Positions 31,970-43,511 of a stretch of DNA of 43,599 bases are shown piece by piece. Below the pieces are notes generated by a model, which was not told the DNA's origin, searched no databases, and saw only the letters and a list, made by a program, of their open reading frames with translations. Within the stretch, counting starts at the first letter, position 1. Each line of letters opens with the position of its first letter. Made by a program: the position numbers and the translations under genes. This DNA comes from an uncultured Prochlorococcus sp. (lineage in GTDB: Bacteria > Cyanobacteriota > Cyanobacteriia > PCC-6307 > Cyanobiaceae), in assembly GCA_902591275.1 (NCBI GenBank), contig CACJAC010000008.1, forward strand, positions 1-43,599, in the 5' to 3' direction.

Positions 31970-32389
31970 ATGAGTATTCGCATTTACATTGGCAACTTAC
32001 CACAAGGATTTAATCCAAAAGAATTTGATACACTTTTAAAGTCAGTTTCTGATTCGATTAGATTTAAAGCAGTTTTAGATAAGGAAACTAAGGAATGCAG
32101 GGGGTTTGGTTTTGCGACTGCTAATAATGAAGATAATGCTAATTTATTAATTCAAAAGTTAAATGGTTTTGAATTTAATGGTTCTAAATTAAGAGTAGAG
32201 CTCTCAGAAAAGAAAGATTCTGCTTCAAATAAAAGAAATAGTGGAAAATTAAATAAGAATAAGAAGAGGAAAGACTTTAAGAAAATTGTTCACAGTGATG
32301 CTCCTAACTTAGAAGCTCCTGATCCAAGATGGGCAGGAGAACTATCTAAATTAAAAGATTTGTTGGCTAATCAGAAGACTCCTGCTTAG
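31970..32389 (+). CDS. RNA-binding protein with one RRM domain
   Basis: 139 residues. An N-terminal RRM (4-82) has RNP2 IYIGNLP and RNP1 RGFGFAT. The C-terminal tail is lysine- and asparagine-rich, followed by a conserved-looking LEAPDPRWAGELSKLKDLL end. Cyanobacterial Rbp proteins are often cold- or stress-responsive and bind mRNA. The ordered C-terminal motif suggests an interaction surface. It is convergent with crtB and adjacent (0 bases). Confidence 0.9.
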   Translation: MSIRIYIGNLPQGFNPKEFDTLLKSVSDSIRFKAVLDKETKECRGFGFATANNEDNANLLIQKLNGFEFNGSKLRVELSEKKDSASNKRNSGKLNKNKKRKDFKKIVHSDAPNLEAPDPRWAGELSKLKDLLANQKTPA

Positions 32390-33298
32390 TCATTTAATTC
32401 TAGAAATTAAAAAAGATATAGGAATTTCAAAAGCTTTTACTGAATTTTTTACAAAAGCTCTATTATTAAAGACATCATAGTCTAGCCTTTCTATAGAATC
32501 TAATATTCCTCTGTAAAGACGTAAGGATGTCCAAACGGGCCATCTTGCGTCAGAAGATAACCATTTGATTCCATCTTCAGATTTCTTGAACCAATCGCGA
32601 GCCCTGGTTAACTGAAATTTCATTAGTGCTTTCCATTGTTTGTTTATTTCACCTTTTAAAAGTTTTTCTTCAGAATAATTAAATTTTTCAATATCTTCTT
32701 GAGGAAGATAAATTCTACCTCTTTGCCTATCTTCGCCGACATCTCTTAATATATTTGTTAATTGATTAGCTACACCTAAAGCTATAGCGGCTTCTGAGGG
32801 GTCAGGTTTTGCACTCCATGGAGCGGATGTGTAAGCACTATCAATCCCCATGACATTCTGAGTCATCAAACCAACTGTCCCTGCGACTCTATAACAATAG
32901 AGTTTTAATTCATCAAAATCTTTGTATCTAAATTTATTAAGATCCATTCTCTGGCCATCTATCATGTCTAGATAAGGTTGAATACTTTGGGGATATTTTT
33001 CGATGGTGTCTAGTAGAACGGCATCTAATTCCGATTTAATGTTGCCTTTAAAAATATTCTTTGTATTTTCTTCCCATGAATTTAAATTTTCTGCAAGTTC
33101 ATCTTGCGATTTAGTTGAAGCTTCTAAGCTATCCATTATTTCATCTGTTCTTCTACACCAAACATAAATAGCCCAAATAGCTTTTCTTTTCTCTACCGGT
33201 AGCAGAAGGGTTCCCAAATAAAAGGTTTTAGCCCATTTTTGGGTTTCTTTTCGGCATATCTCGTATGCTTGATCTAGTTGAGAAATTGAATTTTTCAA
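32390..33298 (-). CDS. crtB: phytoene synthase
   Basis: A 302-residue trans-isoprenyl diphosphate synthase-type enzyme that joins two GGPP to give phytoene. The Mg-binding motifs are DEIMD (52-56) and DVGED (186-190). The conserved YCYRVAGTVG and NQLTNILRD segments are present. It follows crtP by 40 bp on the same strand, the classical cyanobacterial crtP-crtB operon. Confidence 0.95.
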   Translation of the reverse strand: MKNSISQLDQAYEICRKETQKWAKTFYLGTLLLPVEKRKAIWAIYVWCRRTDEIMDSLEASTKSQDELAENLNSWEENTKNIFKGNIKSELDAVLLDTIEKYPQSIQPYLDMIDGQRMDLNKFRYKDFDELKLYCYRVAGTVGLMTQNVMGIDSAYTSAPWSAKPDPSEAAIALGVANQLTNILRDVGEDRQRGRIYLPQEDIEKFNYSEEKLLKGEINKQWKALMKFQLTRARDWFKKSEDGIKWLSSDARWPVWTSLRLYRGILDSIERLDYDVFNNRAFVKNSVKAFEIPISFLISRIK

Positions 33299-33338
33299 AA
33301 AGTTTTAGATGAATTTTTAAATTACTGGAATGTAAATC

Positions 33339-34781
<1,443 letters not shown>

Positions 34782-34829
34782 TTAAAGTTAGAACATAATA
34801 GTTTTTTTCGTTGATTATTTCGTAAAATT

Positions 34830-35177
34830 ATGGAAAAAATGCTTTTAAAATCGACAACTAGGCATGTAAGAATTTTTACTGCCGAAGTGGTAGATGAGGA
34901 ATTAAAGTTTCATCCCAATAAACTAACTCTCGATTTAGATCCTGATAACGAATTTATTTGGAACGAAGATTCTCTAAACAAAATAAATGAAAAATTCAAT
35001 GAATTAATAAAAGAAAGAGCAGGAAAGGATTTAGATGATTATGAACTTCGAAAAATAGGATCAGAAATTGAAGGTTTGATTAAATTTTTGCTTCAAAATG
35101 GTCTTCTAAGCTATAACCCTGATTGTAGAGTAATGAATTATTCAATGGGTTTACCAAAGACAAATGAAGTGCTGTGA
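34830..35177 (+). CDS. ndhM: NDH-1 complex subunit M
   Basis: A 115-residue soluble protein matching NdhM, with [23 protein letters not shown] and the C-terminal [19 protein letters not shown]. NdhM is an oxygenic-phototroph-specific subunit of the NDH-1 hydrophilic arm. A second ATG three codons in (34839) is equally possible. The stop overlaps the GTG of the next gene by 4 bases. Confidence 0.95.
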   Translation: MEKMLLKSTTRHVRIFTAEVVDEELKFHPNKLTLDLDPDNEFIWNEDSLNKINEKFNELIKERAGKDLDDYELRKIGSEIEGLIKFLLQNGLLSYNPDCRVMNYSMGLPKTNEVL

Positions 35178-35797
35178 ATAGATCATCCTCAAATAGAAGG
35201 CCAAGAAGAGGCTCAAATAGAAGTTATTATCCACCAAATCCAAAGGACATAGATCCGTATGGTCAAAGAAGCAATAGATTGCCTGCTTCTTCTGAACAAA
35301 AGATCAACTTTAGTACAGGAACCATTGCCGTACTTGCTGGAGTATTAATTTTAGGAGTTGGTATCGGGAGCGCTATTACCAGTACAACTGATGGCGGGCA
35401 GGGAAATATAGCAAGTCAACAACAATTAGATATGGCTGTTCCAGATCCTGAATTTTGCAGACAATGGGGAGCTAGTGCTTTTGTAATTGATGTTGAAATG
35501 TATACGACTCTGAATCCATCAACGAGCTTTGTAACGCAACCAGCTCTTCAGCCAGGGTGTGTCATTAGAAGAGAGAATTGGACAGTGTTACAAAAACAGG
35601 GCGCAATTAGTAATGAAGATGTAAGAGAATGTAAGCAAAGGATGAATACTTTTGCTTATATTGGTTCTATAAGAGATAAGCCAATAGTTAAATGTGTTTA
35701 TCAGACTGATGTAAATGAAAATAAATTTATAATAAAAGGTGATGGACAAGCTGAAGACGGCGGGGTAGGTATTAACAAAGAAGCAATTCAGTTTTGA
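35174..35797 (+). CDS. DUF3172-type single-pass membrane protein
   Basis: 207 residues with a GTG start overlapping ndhM. A basic, serine/arginine-rich N-terminus (1-40) precedes one membrane helix (about 47-69) and a soluble domain with four cysteines, including [19 protein letters not shown] and [10 protein letters not shown]. This corresponds to the cyanobacterial/plastid DUF3172 family, of unknown function. Coupling to ndhM suggests coexpression with the NDH-1 complex. The C-terminal domain is predicted to lie in the lumen or periplasm. Confidence 0.85.
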   Translation: MNRSSSNRRPRRGSNRSYYPPNPKDIDPYGQRSNRLPASSEQKINFSTGTIAVLAGVLILGVGIGSAITSTTDGGQGNIASQQQLDMAVPDPEFCRQWGASAFVIDVEMYTTLNPSTSFVTQPALQPGCVIRRENWTVLQKQGAISNEDVRECKQRMNTFAYIGSIRDKPIVKCVYQTDVNENKFIIKGDGQAEDGGVGINKEAIQF

Positions 35798-35803
35798 TCG
35801 AAA

Positions 35804-36748
35804 TTATATATACCTCAAAGGGCTTTCTAAACTAGCAAATTGTGGGAGAATATTTTTCTTGAATACTTCTGATGCTCTTGATGTATATCTTGAAGGATTA
35901 GTAATTAATTTAAGTTCTCTTTTTACCTCTAAATCAGCAACGAATGCTTTGTGGATTGTTCCAGCCGATAATTCTCTTTCAATAGAAACAACAGGCAAAA
36001 AGGAAGCTCCTAAACCTGATTGAACTGCATTCTTGATTGCTTCAAGAGAGTTAAGTTCCATCTCAATTTTTAATCTTTGAATGTCAAGGCCAGAATCTTG
36101 GAGAAGTTTGTCAACAACTTTTCTTGTTGTAGATTGTGAGTCTAATGTTACAAAATTTAATTTGTATAAGTCTTCTTTTAGAAGCTCTTTTTTGGTCGAA
36201 AGTGGATGTTTAGATGGTAAAACTAATGCCAATTCATCAGTGGCATATGGAATTACTTGTAGTAAATTTTCCAAATCTCCAGGTAATTGTCCCCCAATAA
36301 TGGCTAAGTCAATTTGTCCATTGGCAACACTCCAACCAGTTCTTCTCGTACTATGAACTTGAAGTTGAACGGACACATCAGGGTATTTTTGTCTGAATAG
36401 TCCTATCATTCTAGGCATTAAATAGGTACCCGTTGTTTGGCTTGCTCCAATGACAAGAGTTCCACCTTTTAAGCTATTTAAATCTTCAATAGCTTTGCAA
36501 GCTTCGTCGCATTGATTCAAAATTCGTTCACAATATTCAAGTAATAGTCTCCCTGCTTCAGTCAATAGAGCCTTCCTACCACCTCTGTCGAAAATTGTGA
36601 TTTCAAGTTGTTTTTCTAAATTTTGTATTTGTAAACTTACGGCAGGTTGGGTTACATATAAGAGATCTGCAGCTTTTTTAAAACTTCCTTGAGCTGCTAT
36701 AGCTTTTAATATTCTTAATTGGTCGAGTGTAAATGGTAATTCTGGCAT
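35804..36748 (-). CDS. rbcR: LysR-family regulator, RbcR type
   Basis: 314 residues: a winged HTH (about 6-65, with [19 protein letters not shown]) and an effector-binding domain starting at about 95 ([19 protein letters not shown]). Similarity to RbcR/NdhR/CmpR-type cyanobacterial regulators of carbon fixation is strong. The ligand may be a photorespiratory or Calvin-cycle metabolite, by analogy. It is divergent from the NnrU-type gene, and the shared intergenic region contains palindromes that suit autoregulation. Confidence 0.85.
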   Translation of the reverse strand: MPELPFTLDQLRILKAIAAQGSFKKAADLLYVTQPAVSLQIQNLEKQLEITIFDRGGRKALLTEAGRLLLEYCERILNQCDEACKAIEDLNSLKGGTLVIGASQTTGTYLMPRMIGLFRQKYPDVSVQLQVHSTRRTGWSVANGQIDLAIIGGQLPGDLENLLQVIPYATDELALVLPSKHPLSTKKELLKEDLYKLNFVTLDSQSTTRKVVDKLLQDSGLDIQRLKIEMELNSLEAIKNAVQSGLGASFLPVVSIERELSAGTIHKAFVADLEVKRELKLITNPSRYTSRASEVFKKNILPQFASLESPLRYI

Positions 36749-36777
36749 CTATTATGCCTACAATTTCTTATAATTCT

Positions 36778-36804
36778 AATGCTTAGGAGCATTCTTGTTA
36801 AGAA
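36778..36804. promoter_or_regulatory. palindromes between the LysR gene and the NnrU-type gene
   Basis: AATGCT-TAGG-AGCATT (36778-36793) is followed by TTCTT-GTT-AAGAA (36792-36804). Dyads in a divergent intergenic region are typical LysR operators. No experimental support. Confidence 0.4.
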
Positions 36805-36831
36805 CAAAAATTATTTGAACAATTTAAATAT

Positions 36832-37560
36832 ATGGAGACTCATAAAACTTCGCTAATCATCTTAATTTTGATTTTGATTTTTGCGGTCATTCATAGTGGG
36901 GGAGCTGCTTTAAGAAGCAAAGCAGAATCTATTATGGGTCCAAGATTATGGCGGTTATGTTTTGTTTTTTTAAGTTTGCCATCTGCAATTATCTTGATTA
37001 GTTATTTTTTAGCTCATAGATATGACGGAATCAGATTATGGAATTTACAGGGCAATAATTTTGTTTTTATGGTCGTTTGGTTCTTAACTGCAATAAGTTT
37101 TTTATTTTTGTATCCCGCTACTTACAATTTGCTAGAAATTCCTTCCGTTTTAAAACCTAAAGTACGAATCTATGGAACTGGGATAATGCGAATCACAAGA
37201 CATCCACAAGCATTTGGTCAGATAATTTGGTGTTTTGCTCATACTTTATGGATTGGTACATCATTCACATTATTAACTTCTGTTGGCTTAGTTTTGCATC
37301 ACCTTTTTGCAATATGGCATGGTGACAAGAGATTAGAAAATAGATTTGGAGAAGAATTTGAAAATTTTAAAAAAAATACTTCCATAATCCCTTTTTTGGC
37401 GATACTTGAGGGGAGGCAAGAATTTAAGATTAAAGAATTTTTTAGGTTATCTCAAGTTGGCATATTAATTGCAATAGGCGTACTTTGGTGGTCTCATCAA
37501 TATATAAATATTGCTGTTAAAACATTTAATTCATCATTTTTGTCTGAATTTTTCAATTGA
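36832..37560 (+). CDS. NnrU-family membrane protein (possible 15-cis-zeta-carotene isomerase)
   Basis: 242 residues with about six hydrophobic segments and the family core MRITRHPQAFGQIIWCFAHT (around 122-141) and HHLFAIWHGDKRLENRFG. NnrU proteins are homologous to plant Z-ISO, the heme-dependent isomerase acting between phytoene desaturase and zeta-carotene desaturase. Conserved histidines are present (H124, H139, H160-H161 and H166 region). Only family membership is seen; an isomerase role is inferred from the homology and from the presence of crtP, crtB and crtQ in the same window. It lies 33 bp before ndhF. Confidence 0.8.
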   Translation: METHKTSLIILILILIFAVIHSGGAALRSKAESIMGPRLWRLCFVFLSLPSAIILISYFLAHRYDGIRLWNLQGNNFVFMVVWFLTAISFLFLYPATYNLLEIPSVLKPKVRIYGTGIMRITRHPQAFGQIIWCFAHTLWIGTSFTLLTSVGLVLHHLFAIWHGDKRLENRFGEEFENFKKNTSIIPFLAILEGRQEFKIKEFFRLSQVGILIAIGVLWWSHQYINIAVKTFNSSFLSEFFN

Positions 37561-37593
37561 CAGTTTAAAATCAAAATATAAGTTTTTTAAAAA

Positions 37594-39615
37594 ATGCCAC
37601 AAGCTTCAGAAATTGCCTGGTTAATTCCCGTTTTCCCACTTATAGGAGCAGTGCTTTCTGGCTTAGGACTAATAAGCATTAACAAGAAAATTAATAATTC
37701 AAGAGAAATTGTTTCTGTAGGTCTGATTTCTTTCGTTGGGATTTCTGCGGTAATTAGTTATAAAGCTTTAATTGAACAAGTTAATGGTTATCAATCAGTA
37801 GAAAAATTATTTGTATGGGCCAATGCAGGGGATTTCATAATTCCAATGGGATTTGTCCTTGATCCTTTGGGGAGTGTAATGCTTGCGTTAGTAACTACAA
37901 TAACTTTGCTGGTAATGATTTACTCTCATGGTTATATGGCGCATGACAAAGGATATGTCAGATTTTTTACATATTTAGCATTATTTAGTAGTTCAATGAT
38001 GGGATTAATAGTTAGTCCGAATTTATTAGAAATTTATGTTTTTTGGGAATTAGTTGGGATGTGTTCTTATTTATTAGTTGGTTTTTGGTATGACAGGGAT
38101 GGCGCTGCACACGCTGCACAAAAGGCATTTGTTGTTAATAGGGTTGGAGATTTTGGTTTATTACTAGGAATTCTTGGCCTATTTTGGGCAACAAATAGTT
38201 TTGATTTTAATGAAATAGCTACTGGAATTTCTCAATCGATATCTGACCATTCGATACCCATTTGGGCTGCTTTATTACTTTGTTTTTTAGTTTTTCTAGG
38301 GCCTATGGCTAAATCTGCTCAGTTTCCTCTGCATGTGTGGTTACCTGACGCAATGGAAGGTCCTACACCAATTTCTGCACTTATCCATGCTGCAACAATG
38401 GTTGCAGCAGGAATCTTTCTTGTAGCAAGACTTCAACCTTTGTATTCAATATTCCCCTCTATTCAGTTCATTATTGCTTTAGTTGGCACCATTACTTGTT
38501 TTTTAGGAGCCTCTATAGCTTTGACCCAAATGGATTTAAAAAAAGGTTTAGCATACAGCACAGTTTCTCAGCTTGGGTATATGATGCTCGCAATGGGTTG
38601 TGGAGCACCAGTAGCAGGAATTTTTCATTTAGTAACTCATGCTTGCTTTAAAGCAATGCTATTTTTGGGATCTGGTTCAGTAATACATGCTATGGAAGAA
38701 GTGGTTGGTCATCAGCCTGTATTAGCTCAAGACATGAGATTGATGGGTGGTTTAAGAAAAAAAATGCCATTTACAGCAACAACATTTTTAATAGGTTGTG
38801 TAGCAATTAGTGGAATTCCCCCACTGGCAGGATTTTGGAGTAAAGACGAGATACTTGGAAATGCTTTTATATCATTCCCAGCTTTTTGGTTTGTAGGACT
38901 TTTAACAGCAGGTATGACTGCTTTTTATATGTTTAGGCTTTATTTCTTGACATTTGAAGGAGATTTCAGAGGGGAGAATAAAGAATTGCAAAAACAGCTT
39001 CTAATAGCCTCCAAAACAAACCTAGACGACGAAAATGAAGAAGAGCATGAAGAACATGGCTCTATTCATGAGTCACCCTGGTCAATGACATTTCCCTTGG
39101 TATTTCTAGCTGTACCGTCTGTAATAATCGGTTTTATGGGACTTCCATGGGATAGCAAAATTGCAAATTTACTAGATCCTGAAGAAGCAGAGACTGCTGC
39201 AAAAGCCTTCGAATTAAAAGAATTTTTGCCTTTAGCACTTGCTTCAATACTTATTGCATCAGCCGGAATCATTATTGCTTATCAGGCATATTTTGTGAAA
39301 AAAATTAATTTATCAATTTTATTTGCCGAAAAGTTTCCTAGCATCAATCGATTTTTATCTAATAAATGGTACCTAGATGATATCAATGAAAAACTTTTTG
39401 TTAAGGGTAGTAGAAAACTTGCTAAAGAAGTTTTAGAGGTTGATTCTAAGGTTGTTGATGGTGTTGTAAATCTTACTGGACTTGTAACTTTAGGTAGTGG
39501 AGAAGGTTTAAAATATTTTGAGACTGGTAGGGCTCAATTTTATGCGCTAATTGTTTTTGGAGGTGTAATTTTACTAGTTGCTATATTTGGTTTTCAATCT
39601 CCTCAAGTTTCTTAA
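37594..39615 (+). CDS. ndhF: NDH-1 complex subunit F (proton-pumping, NuoL-like)
   Basis: A 673-residue polytopic membrane protein, the normal length for NdhF1. It contains LLEIYVFWELVGMCSYLLVG and the antiporter-type sequence KSAQFPLHVWLPDAMEGPTP with key charged residues. A hydrophilic acidic/histidine-rich loop (about 470-490, DDENEEEHEEHGSIHE) is notable. The subunit is a proton channel of NDH-1. It is followed by ndhD after 85 bp, as in other cyanobacterial ndhF1-ndhD1 pairs. Confidence 0.95.
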   Translation: MPQASEIAWLIPVFPLIGAVLSGLGLISINKKINNSREIVSVGLISFVGISAVISYKALIEQVNGYQSVEKLFVWANAGDFIIPMGFVLDPLGSVMLALVTTITLLVMIYSHGYMAHDKGYVRFFTYLALFSSSMMGLIVSPNLLEIYVFWELVGMCSYLLVGFWYDRDGAAHAAQKAFVVNRVGDFGLLLGILGLFWATNSFDFNEIATGISQSISDHSIPIWAALLLCFLVFLGPMAKSAQFPLHVWLPDAMEGPTPISALIHAATMVAAGIFLVARLQPLYSIFPSIQFIIALVGTITCFLGASIALTQMDLKKGLAYSTVSQLGYMMLAMGCGAPVAGIFHLVTHACFKAMLFLGSGSVIHAMEEVVGHQPVLAQDMRLMGGLRKKMPFTATTFLIGCVAISGIPPLAGFWSKDEILGNAFISFPAFWFVGLLTAGMTAFYMFRLYFLTFEGDFRGENKELQKQLLIASKTNLDDENEEEHEEHGSIHESPWSMTFPLVFLAVPSVIIGFMGLPWDSKIANLLDPEEAETAAKAFELKEFLPLALASILIASAGIIIAYQAYFVKKINLSILFAEKFPSINRFLSNKWYLDDINEKLFVKGSRKLAKEVLEVDSKVVDGVVNLTGLVTLGSGEGLKYFETGRAQFYALIVFGGVILLVAIFGFQSPQVS

Positions 39616-39700
39616 TTACAATTGTGTGTCTTCACTGTCCATTGGGGTGAAAAAATACAGAAAATTTCTAGACTTTATTTAAGATAAATTTCTTATTAAA

Positions 39701-41341
39701 TTGAGTACTTATTTTTATACACCTTTTGCGACACAAATTTTGGGAACTGTGGGAGCTGGATTATCTAACTTTCCTTGGTTATCTGCTTCAATTTTATTCC
39801 CAATTATTAGTGCATTTGTGATTCCTTTTTTCCCAGATAAAGGGGATGGCAAAGAGGTGAGATGGTTTGCATTGTCTATTGCATTAATCACTTTTTTAAT
39901 AACTGTAGGTTCATATATAAATGGCTTTGATATTAGTAATGAAAATGTTCAACTTAAAGAAAATATTAGTTGGCTCCCTGATTTAGGTCTTACTTGGTCT
40001 GTTGGCGCTGATGGCATATCTATGCCTTTAATATTATTGACTAGTTTTATAACTGCTTTAGCAGTTCTTGCTGCATGGCCAGTCAAGTTCAAACCAAAGT
40101 TATTTTTCTTTTTGATATTAGTTATGGATGGTGGGCAAATCGCTGTGTTTGCCGTACAAGATATGCTTTTATTTTTTCTAACTTGGGAACTTGAGTTAAT
40201 TCCCGTTTATTTATTACTGGCTATATGGGGTGGCAAAAATCGACAATATGCAGCAACAAAATTCATTATTTATACTGCTGGCAGTTCTATCTTCATTCTT
40301 CTTGCAGCGTTAGCAATGGGTTTCTATGGTACAGAAATTCCTAACTTTGAGTTTTCTCACTTGGCAGCTCAAGATTTTAGTCAAAAATTCCAAATATTAT
40401 GTTATGTAGGGCTTTTAATTGCATTTGGTGTGAAACTTCCAATAGTACCCCTTCATACTTGGCTTCCGGATGCTCATGGAGAGGCTACAGCTCCAGTTCA
40501 TATGCTTCTAGCAGGAATTTTATTAAAGATGGGAGGATATGCTCTTTTAAGATTTAATGCACAATTATTACCAGTCGCTCACGCTCAATTTGCCCCATTA
40601 TTAATAGTTCTAGGAGTAGTCAATATAATTTATGCTGCATTAACTTCTTTTGCTCAAAGAAATCTTAAAAGAAAAATTGCATACAGTTCGATAAGTCATA
40701 TGGGTTTTGTTCTTATTGGAATTGGGAGTTTTAGTAGCCTTGGAACAAGTGGAGCTATGCTGCAAATGGTTAGTCATGGATTAATCGGTGCAAGTTTATT
40801 TTTTCTTGTTGGTGCTACTTATGACAGAACAAAGACTCTTAAACTTGATGAAATGAGTGGTGTAGGACAAAAAATGAGAATTATGTTTGCCCTATGGACT
40901 GCTTGCTCTCTGGCATCCCTGGCTTTACCTGGTATGAGTGGATTTGTTTCCGAATTGATGGTATTTACAGGATTTGTTACTGATGAAGTGTATACACTAC
41001 CGTTTAGGGTGGTGATGGCCTCTTTAGCAGCTATCGGCGTAATACTTACTCCTATTTATCTACTTTCAATGTTAAGAGAAATTTTCTTTGGTAAAGAAAA
41101 TCCTAAATTAATCGAAGAACGAAAACTTATAGATGCAGAGCCTAGGGAAGTTTATATTATTGCCTGTTTACTTTTACCGATTATTGGAATAGGTTTATAC
41201 CCAAGATTAATTACTGAAAGTTACATTGCATCTATCAATAATTTGGTCGATCGAGATTTAACTGCAGTTAAAGGTGCTGTGAAAACAAATATTTTTTCAG
41301 GAACTAAAACAAATGACATCATAAAAGCTCCAACAATATAA
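39701..41341 (+). CDS. ndhD: NDH-1 complex subunit D (NuoM-like)
   Basis: A 546-residue polytopic membrane protein from a TTG start (39701), with GVDGIS-type [31 protein letters not shown] and the channel motif [19 protein letters not shown]. It is a proton-translocating subunit paired with NdhF. The N-terminal [14 protein letters not shown] suits the TTG start. It is most likely the NDH-1L/M type (ndhD1), judged from its neighbour ndhF. Confidence 0.95.
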   Translation: MSTYFYTPFATQILGTVGAGLSNFPWLSASILFPIISAFVIPFFPDKGDGKEVRWFALSIALITFLITVGSYINGFDISNENVQLKENISWLPDLGLTWSVGADGISMPLILLTSFITALAVLAAWPVKFKPKLFFFLILVMDGGQIAVFAVQDMLLFFLTWELELIPVYLLLAIWGGKNRQYAATKFIIYTAGSSIFILLAALAMGFYGTEIPNFEFSHLAAQDFSQKFQILCYVGLLIAFGVKLPIVPLHTWLPDAHGEATAPVHMLLAGILLKMGGYALLRFNAQLLPVAHAQFAPLLIVLGVVNIIYAALTSFAQRNLKRKIAYSSISHMGFVLIGIGSFSSLGTSGAMLQMVSHGLIGASLFFLVGATYDRTKTLKLDEMSGVGQKMRIMFALWTACSLASLALPGMSGFVSELMVFTGFVTDEVYTLPFRVVMASLAAIGVILTPIYLLSMLREIFFGKENPKLIEERKLIDAEPREVYIIACLLLPIIGIGLYPRLITESYIASINNLVDRDLTAVKGAVKTNIFSGTKTNDIIKAPTI

Positions 41342-41437
41342 TTTCTTAAATTAACTCAATATTGTTTGGCATTAAATAAATTTAAAGATATCTTGTGAGT
41401 AGATTTTATCTATCTCAAAATAACTTATTTCAATCCT

Positions 41438-42286
41438 ATTGATAAGCAACAATTAGGCCCTAGATTGTTGATTAAGTTCCTTCAAGACGCCGCAGGAAAA
41501 GGTGAGCTTGATCCATGGGATATTGATGTAATAAGTGTAATTGATAGTTTTTTAGAGGAATACTCGCATACTTTTAATCAATCTTCAAATAGTCAAATCT
41601 CATATCAGAAGGATTTGGCTGAGACCAGCGAAGCATTTTTTGCAGCTTCCGTACTAGTTAATCTCAAAGCTGAGGTTTTGGAAGCTGATGTTTTCAAAGA
41701 AAATTCTACCGATTTTGAAGATGAATTTGATTTGGATGATCAAGATTGGATTGATAAAGAATTTGATATTCCGAAATATCCTGAAAAATATCTAAGAAGA
41801 AGATCAATTGCTCAACCAATTCTTAAACGTACAACAACATTGGGAGAACTTGTAAGTCAGTTAGAGTCCATAGCAGAAGTTATAGAAACCCAAGATCTTC
41901 TGCTCATGAAGAGAAAAAGAAATAAAAAATATTCTGATAGGGCTTTAATTTCTCAAGTAAAGTCATTAGCGCATCGCGAGAAACTTCCAGAAACCACTAA
42001 AGCATTAGGGAAATTTATTGAAGGATGGGAAAAAGCATTACAATGGACAGATTTTGAATATTTAGTCAAAAAATGGCAAACAGTTGTAAAAAATGATTTA
42101 GATAAAGACCGTTTGGGAGTTTTTTGGGCTTTGTTATTTTTATCATCTGAAAACAAAATTGAAATTAAACAAATTAATTCCTTATATGGCCCAATTCAAA
42201 TTAAAAGAATAATACCTGATGGTGGCTTAGCTCAATTGCCTATAGAAAATCTTGAGGTAAGTAATGCCTCTTCCTCGGCTGCTTAG
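41438..42286 (+). CDS. scpA: chromosome segregation and condensation protein ScpA
   Basis: A kleisin partner of SMC, about 273 residues from a TTG at 41465, with the N-terminal LLIKFLQDAAGKGELDPWDI and a C-terminal winged helix (about 200-255). The homologous pattern G-(A/P)-R-L-(A/L)-I-(R/K)-x-L-Q-D-A-A extends upstream of the TTG (LGPRLL), with no ATG, GTG or TTG before a stop at 41396. I therefore place the start at the ATT at 41438, giving MDKQQLGPRLL. The conventional alternative is 41465. A NusB-like or sugar-nucleotide gene partner is not implied. Confidence 0.85.
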   Translation: MDKQQLGPRLLIKFLQDAAGKGELDPWDIDVISVIDSFLEEYSHTFNQSSNSQISYQKDLAETSEAFFAASVLVNLKAEVLEADVFKENSTDFEDEFDLDDQDWIDKEFDIPKYPEKYLRRRSIAQPILKRTTTLGELVSQLESIAEVIETQDLLLMKRKRNKKYSDRALISQVKSLAHREKLPETTKALGKFIEGWEKALQWTDFEYLVKKWQTVVKNDLDKDRLGVFWALLFLSSENKIEIKQINSLYGPIQIKRIIPDGGLAQLPIENLEVSNASSSAA

Positions 42287-42332
42287 AAGCTTCATAGTAA
42301 TAACGTATAATTTAAAAAATGGTTTTGAATCT

Positions 42333-43511
42333 ATGAAGGCAATGATACTTGCGGCAGGTAAAGGTACACGTGTGCAGCCTATTACGCACGTTATTCCTAA
42401 ACCGATGATTCCAATTTTGCAAAAACCTGTTATGGAGTTTCTCTTGGAACTTTTAAGAGAACATAATTTTAAGGAAATAATGGTAAATGTTTCTCATCTG
42501 GCTGAAGAAATTGAAAATTATTTTAGGGATGGGCAAAGATTTGGAGTAGAAATTGCTTATAGTTTTGAAGGAAGAATTGAAGATGGAGAATTAATAGGTG
42601 ATGCTTTAGGATCCGCGGGAGGATTAAAAAAAATTCAGGATTTTCAAAATTTCTTTGATGAAACTTTTGTTGTTTTATGTGGTGATGCTTTAGTTGATTT
42701 AGATTTAACTCAAGCTGTTAAAAAACATAAGCAGAAAGGAGCTATTGCGAGCTTAATAACAAAGAAGGTAACTAAAGATCAAGTATCAAGTTACGGTGTC
42801 GTAGTTTCTGATGAAAATGGGAGAATAAAGGCTTTTCAGGAAAAGCCAACAGTTGATCAAGCTTTAAGTGACTCTATAAATACAGGAATTTATCTTTTTG
42901 AACCTGAAATTTTTAATTACATACCTTCAGCAGAGAAATTTGATATTGGAGCTGATCTTTTCCCTAAACTTGTTGAAATGGATTTACCATTTTTTGCATT
43001 ACCAATGGATTTTGAATGGGTAGATATTGGAAAAGTTCCTGATTATTGGAGTGCTATTAGAAATGTATTACAAGGTAAGGTAAGACAAGTGCAAATACCA
43101 GGTAAGGAAATAAAACCCGGAGTTTTTACTGGCTTGAATGTAGCGGCTAACTGGGAAAAGGTTAATATTACCGGGCCGGTTTATATAGGAGGCATGACTA
43201 GGATCGAGGATGGAGCAACTATTATTGGCCCTTCCATGATTGGACCAAGTTGTTGCATTTGCGAGGGCGCAACTATAGATAACTCAATTATCTTTGATTA
43301 TTCTAAAATTGGTAAAGGTGTAAGACTTATGGATAAGTTGGTGTTTGGTAAATATTGTGTTGGGAAAAATGGAGATCATTTTGATTTACAAGATGCATCT
43401 TTAGATTGGTTAATAGCAGATTCAAGAAGATCTGATTTGACTGAGCCATCGCCTCAACAGAAAGCTATGGCAGAATTATTAGGGACTGATTTGATTAATA
43501 TTCCAGACTAA
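42333..43511 (+). CDS. NDP-sugar pyrophosphorylase / mannose-1-phosphate guanylyltransferase-like
   Basis: 392 residues from the ATG at 42333 (an upstream ATG at 42264 lies inside scpA in another frame and adds no homologous sequence). It has a nucleotidyltransferase domain with AAGKGTRVQP (about 7-16), KPM, GDALVDLDL and EKP, then a left-handed beta-helix-type tail with IGGMTRIEDGATIIGPSMIG. Such enzymes make GDP-mannose or glucose-1-phosphate nucleotides for envelope polysaccharides. The exact sugar is not clear. It follows scpA by 46 bp. Its last 17 bases overlap the convergent gene at the right edge. Confidence 0.9.
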   Translation: MKAMILAAGKGTRVQPITHVIPKPMIPILQKPVMEFLLELLREHNFKEIMVNVSHLAEEIENYFRDGQRFGVEIAYSFEGRIEDGELIGDALGSAGGLKKIQDFQNFFDETFVVLCGDALVDLDLTQAVKKHKQKGAIASLITKKVTKDQVSSYGVVVSDENGRIKAFQEKPTVDQALSDSINTGIYLFEPEIFNYIPSAEKFDIGADLFPKLVEMDLPFFALPMDFEWVDIGKVPDYWSAIRNVLQGKVRQVQIPGKEIKPGVFTGLNVAANWEKVNITGPVYIGGMTRIEDGATIIGPSMIGPSCCICEGATIDNSIIFDYSKIGKGVRLMDKLVFGKYCVGKNGDHFDLQDASLDWLIADSRRSDLTEPSPQQKAMAELLGTDLINIPD

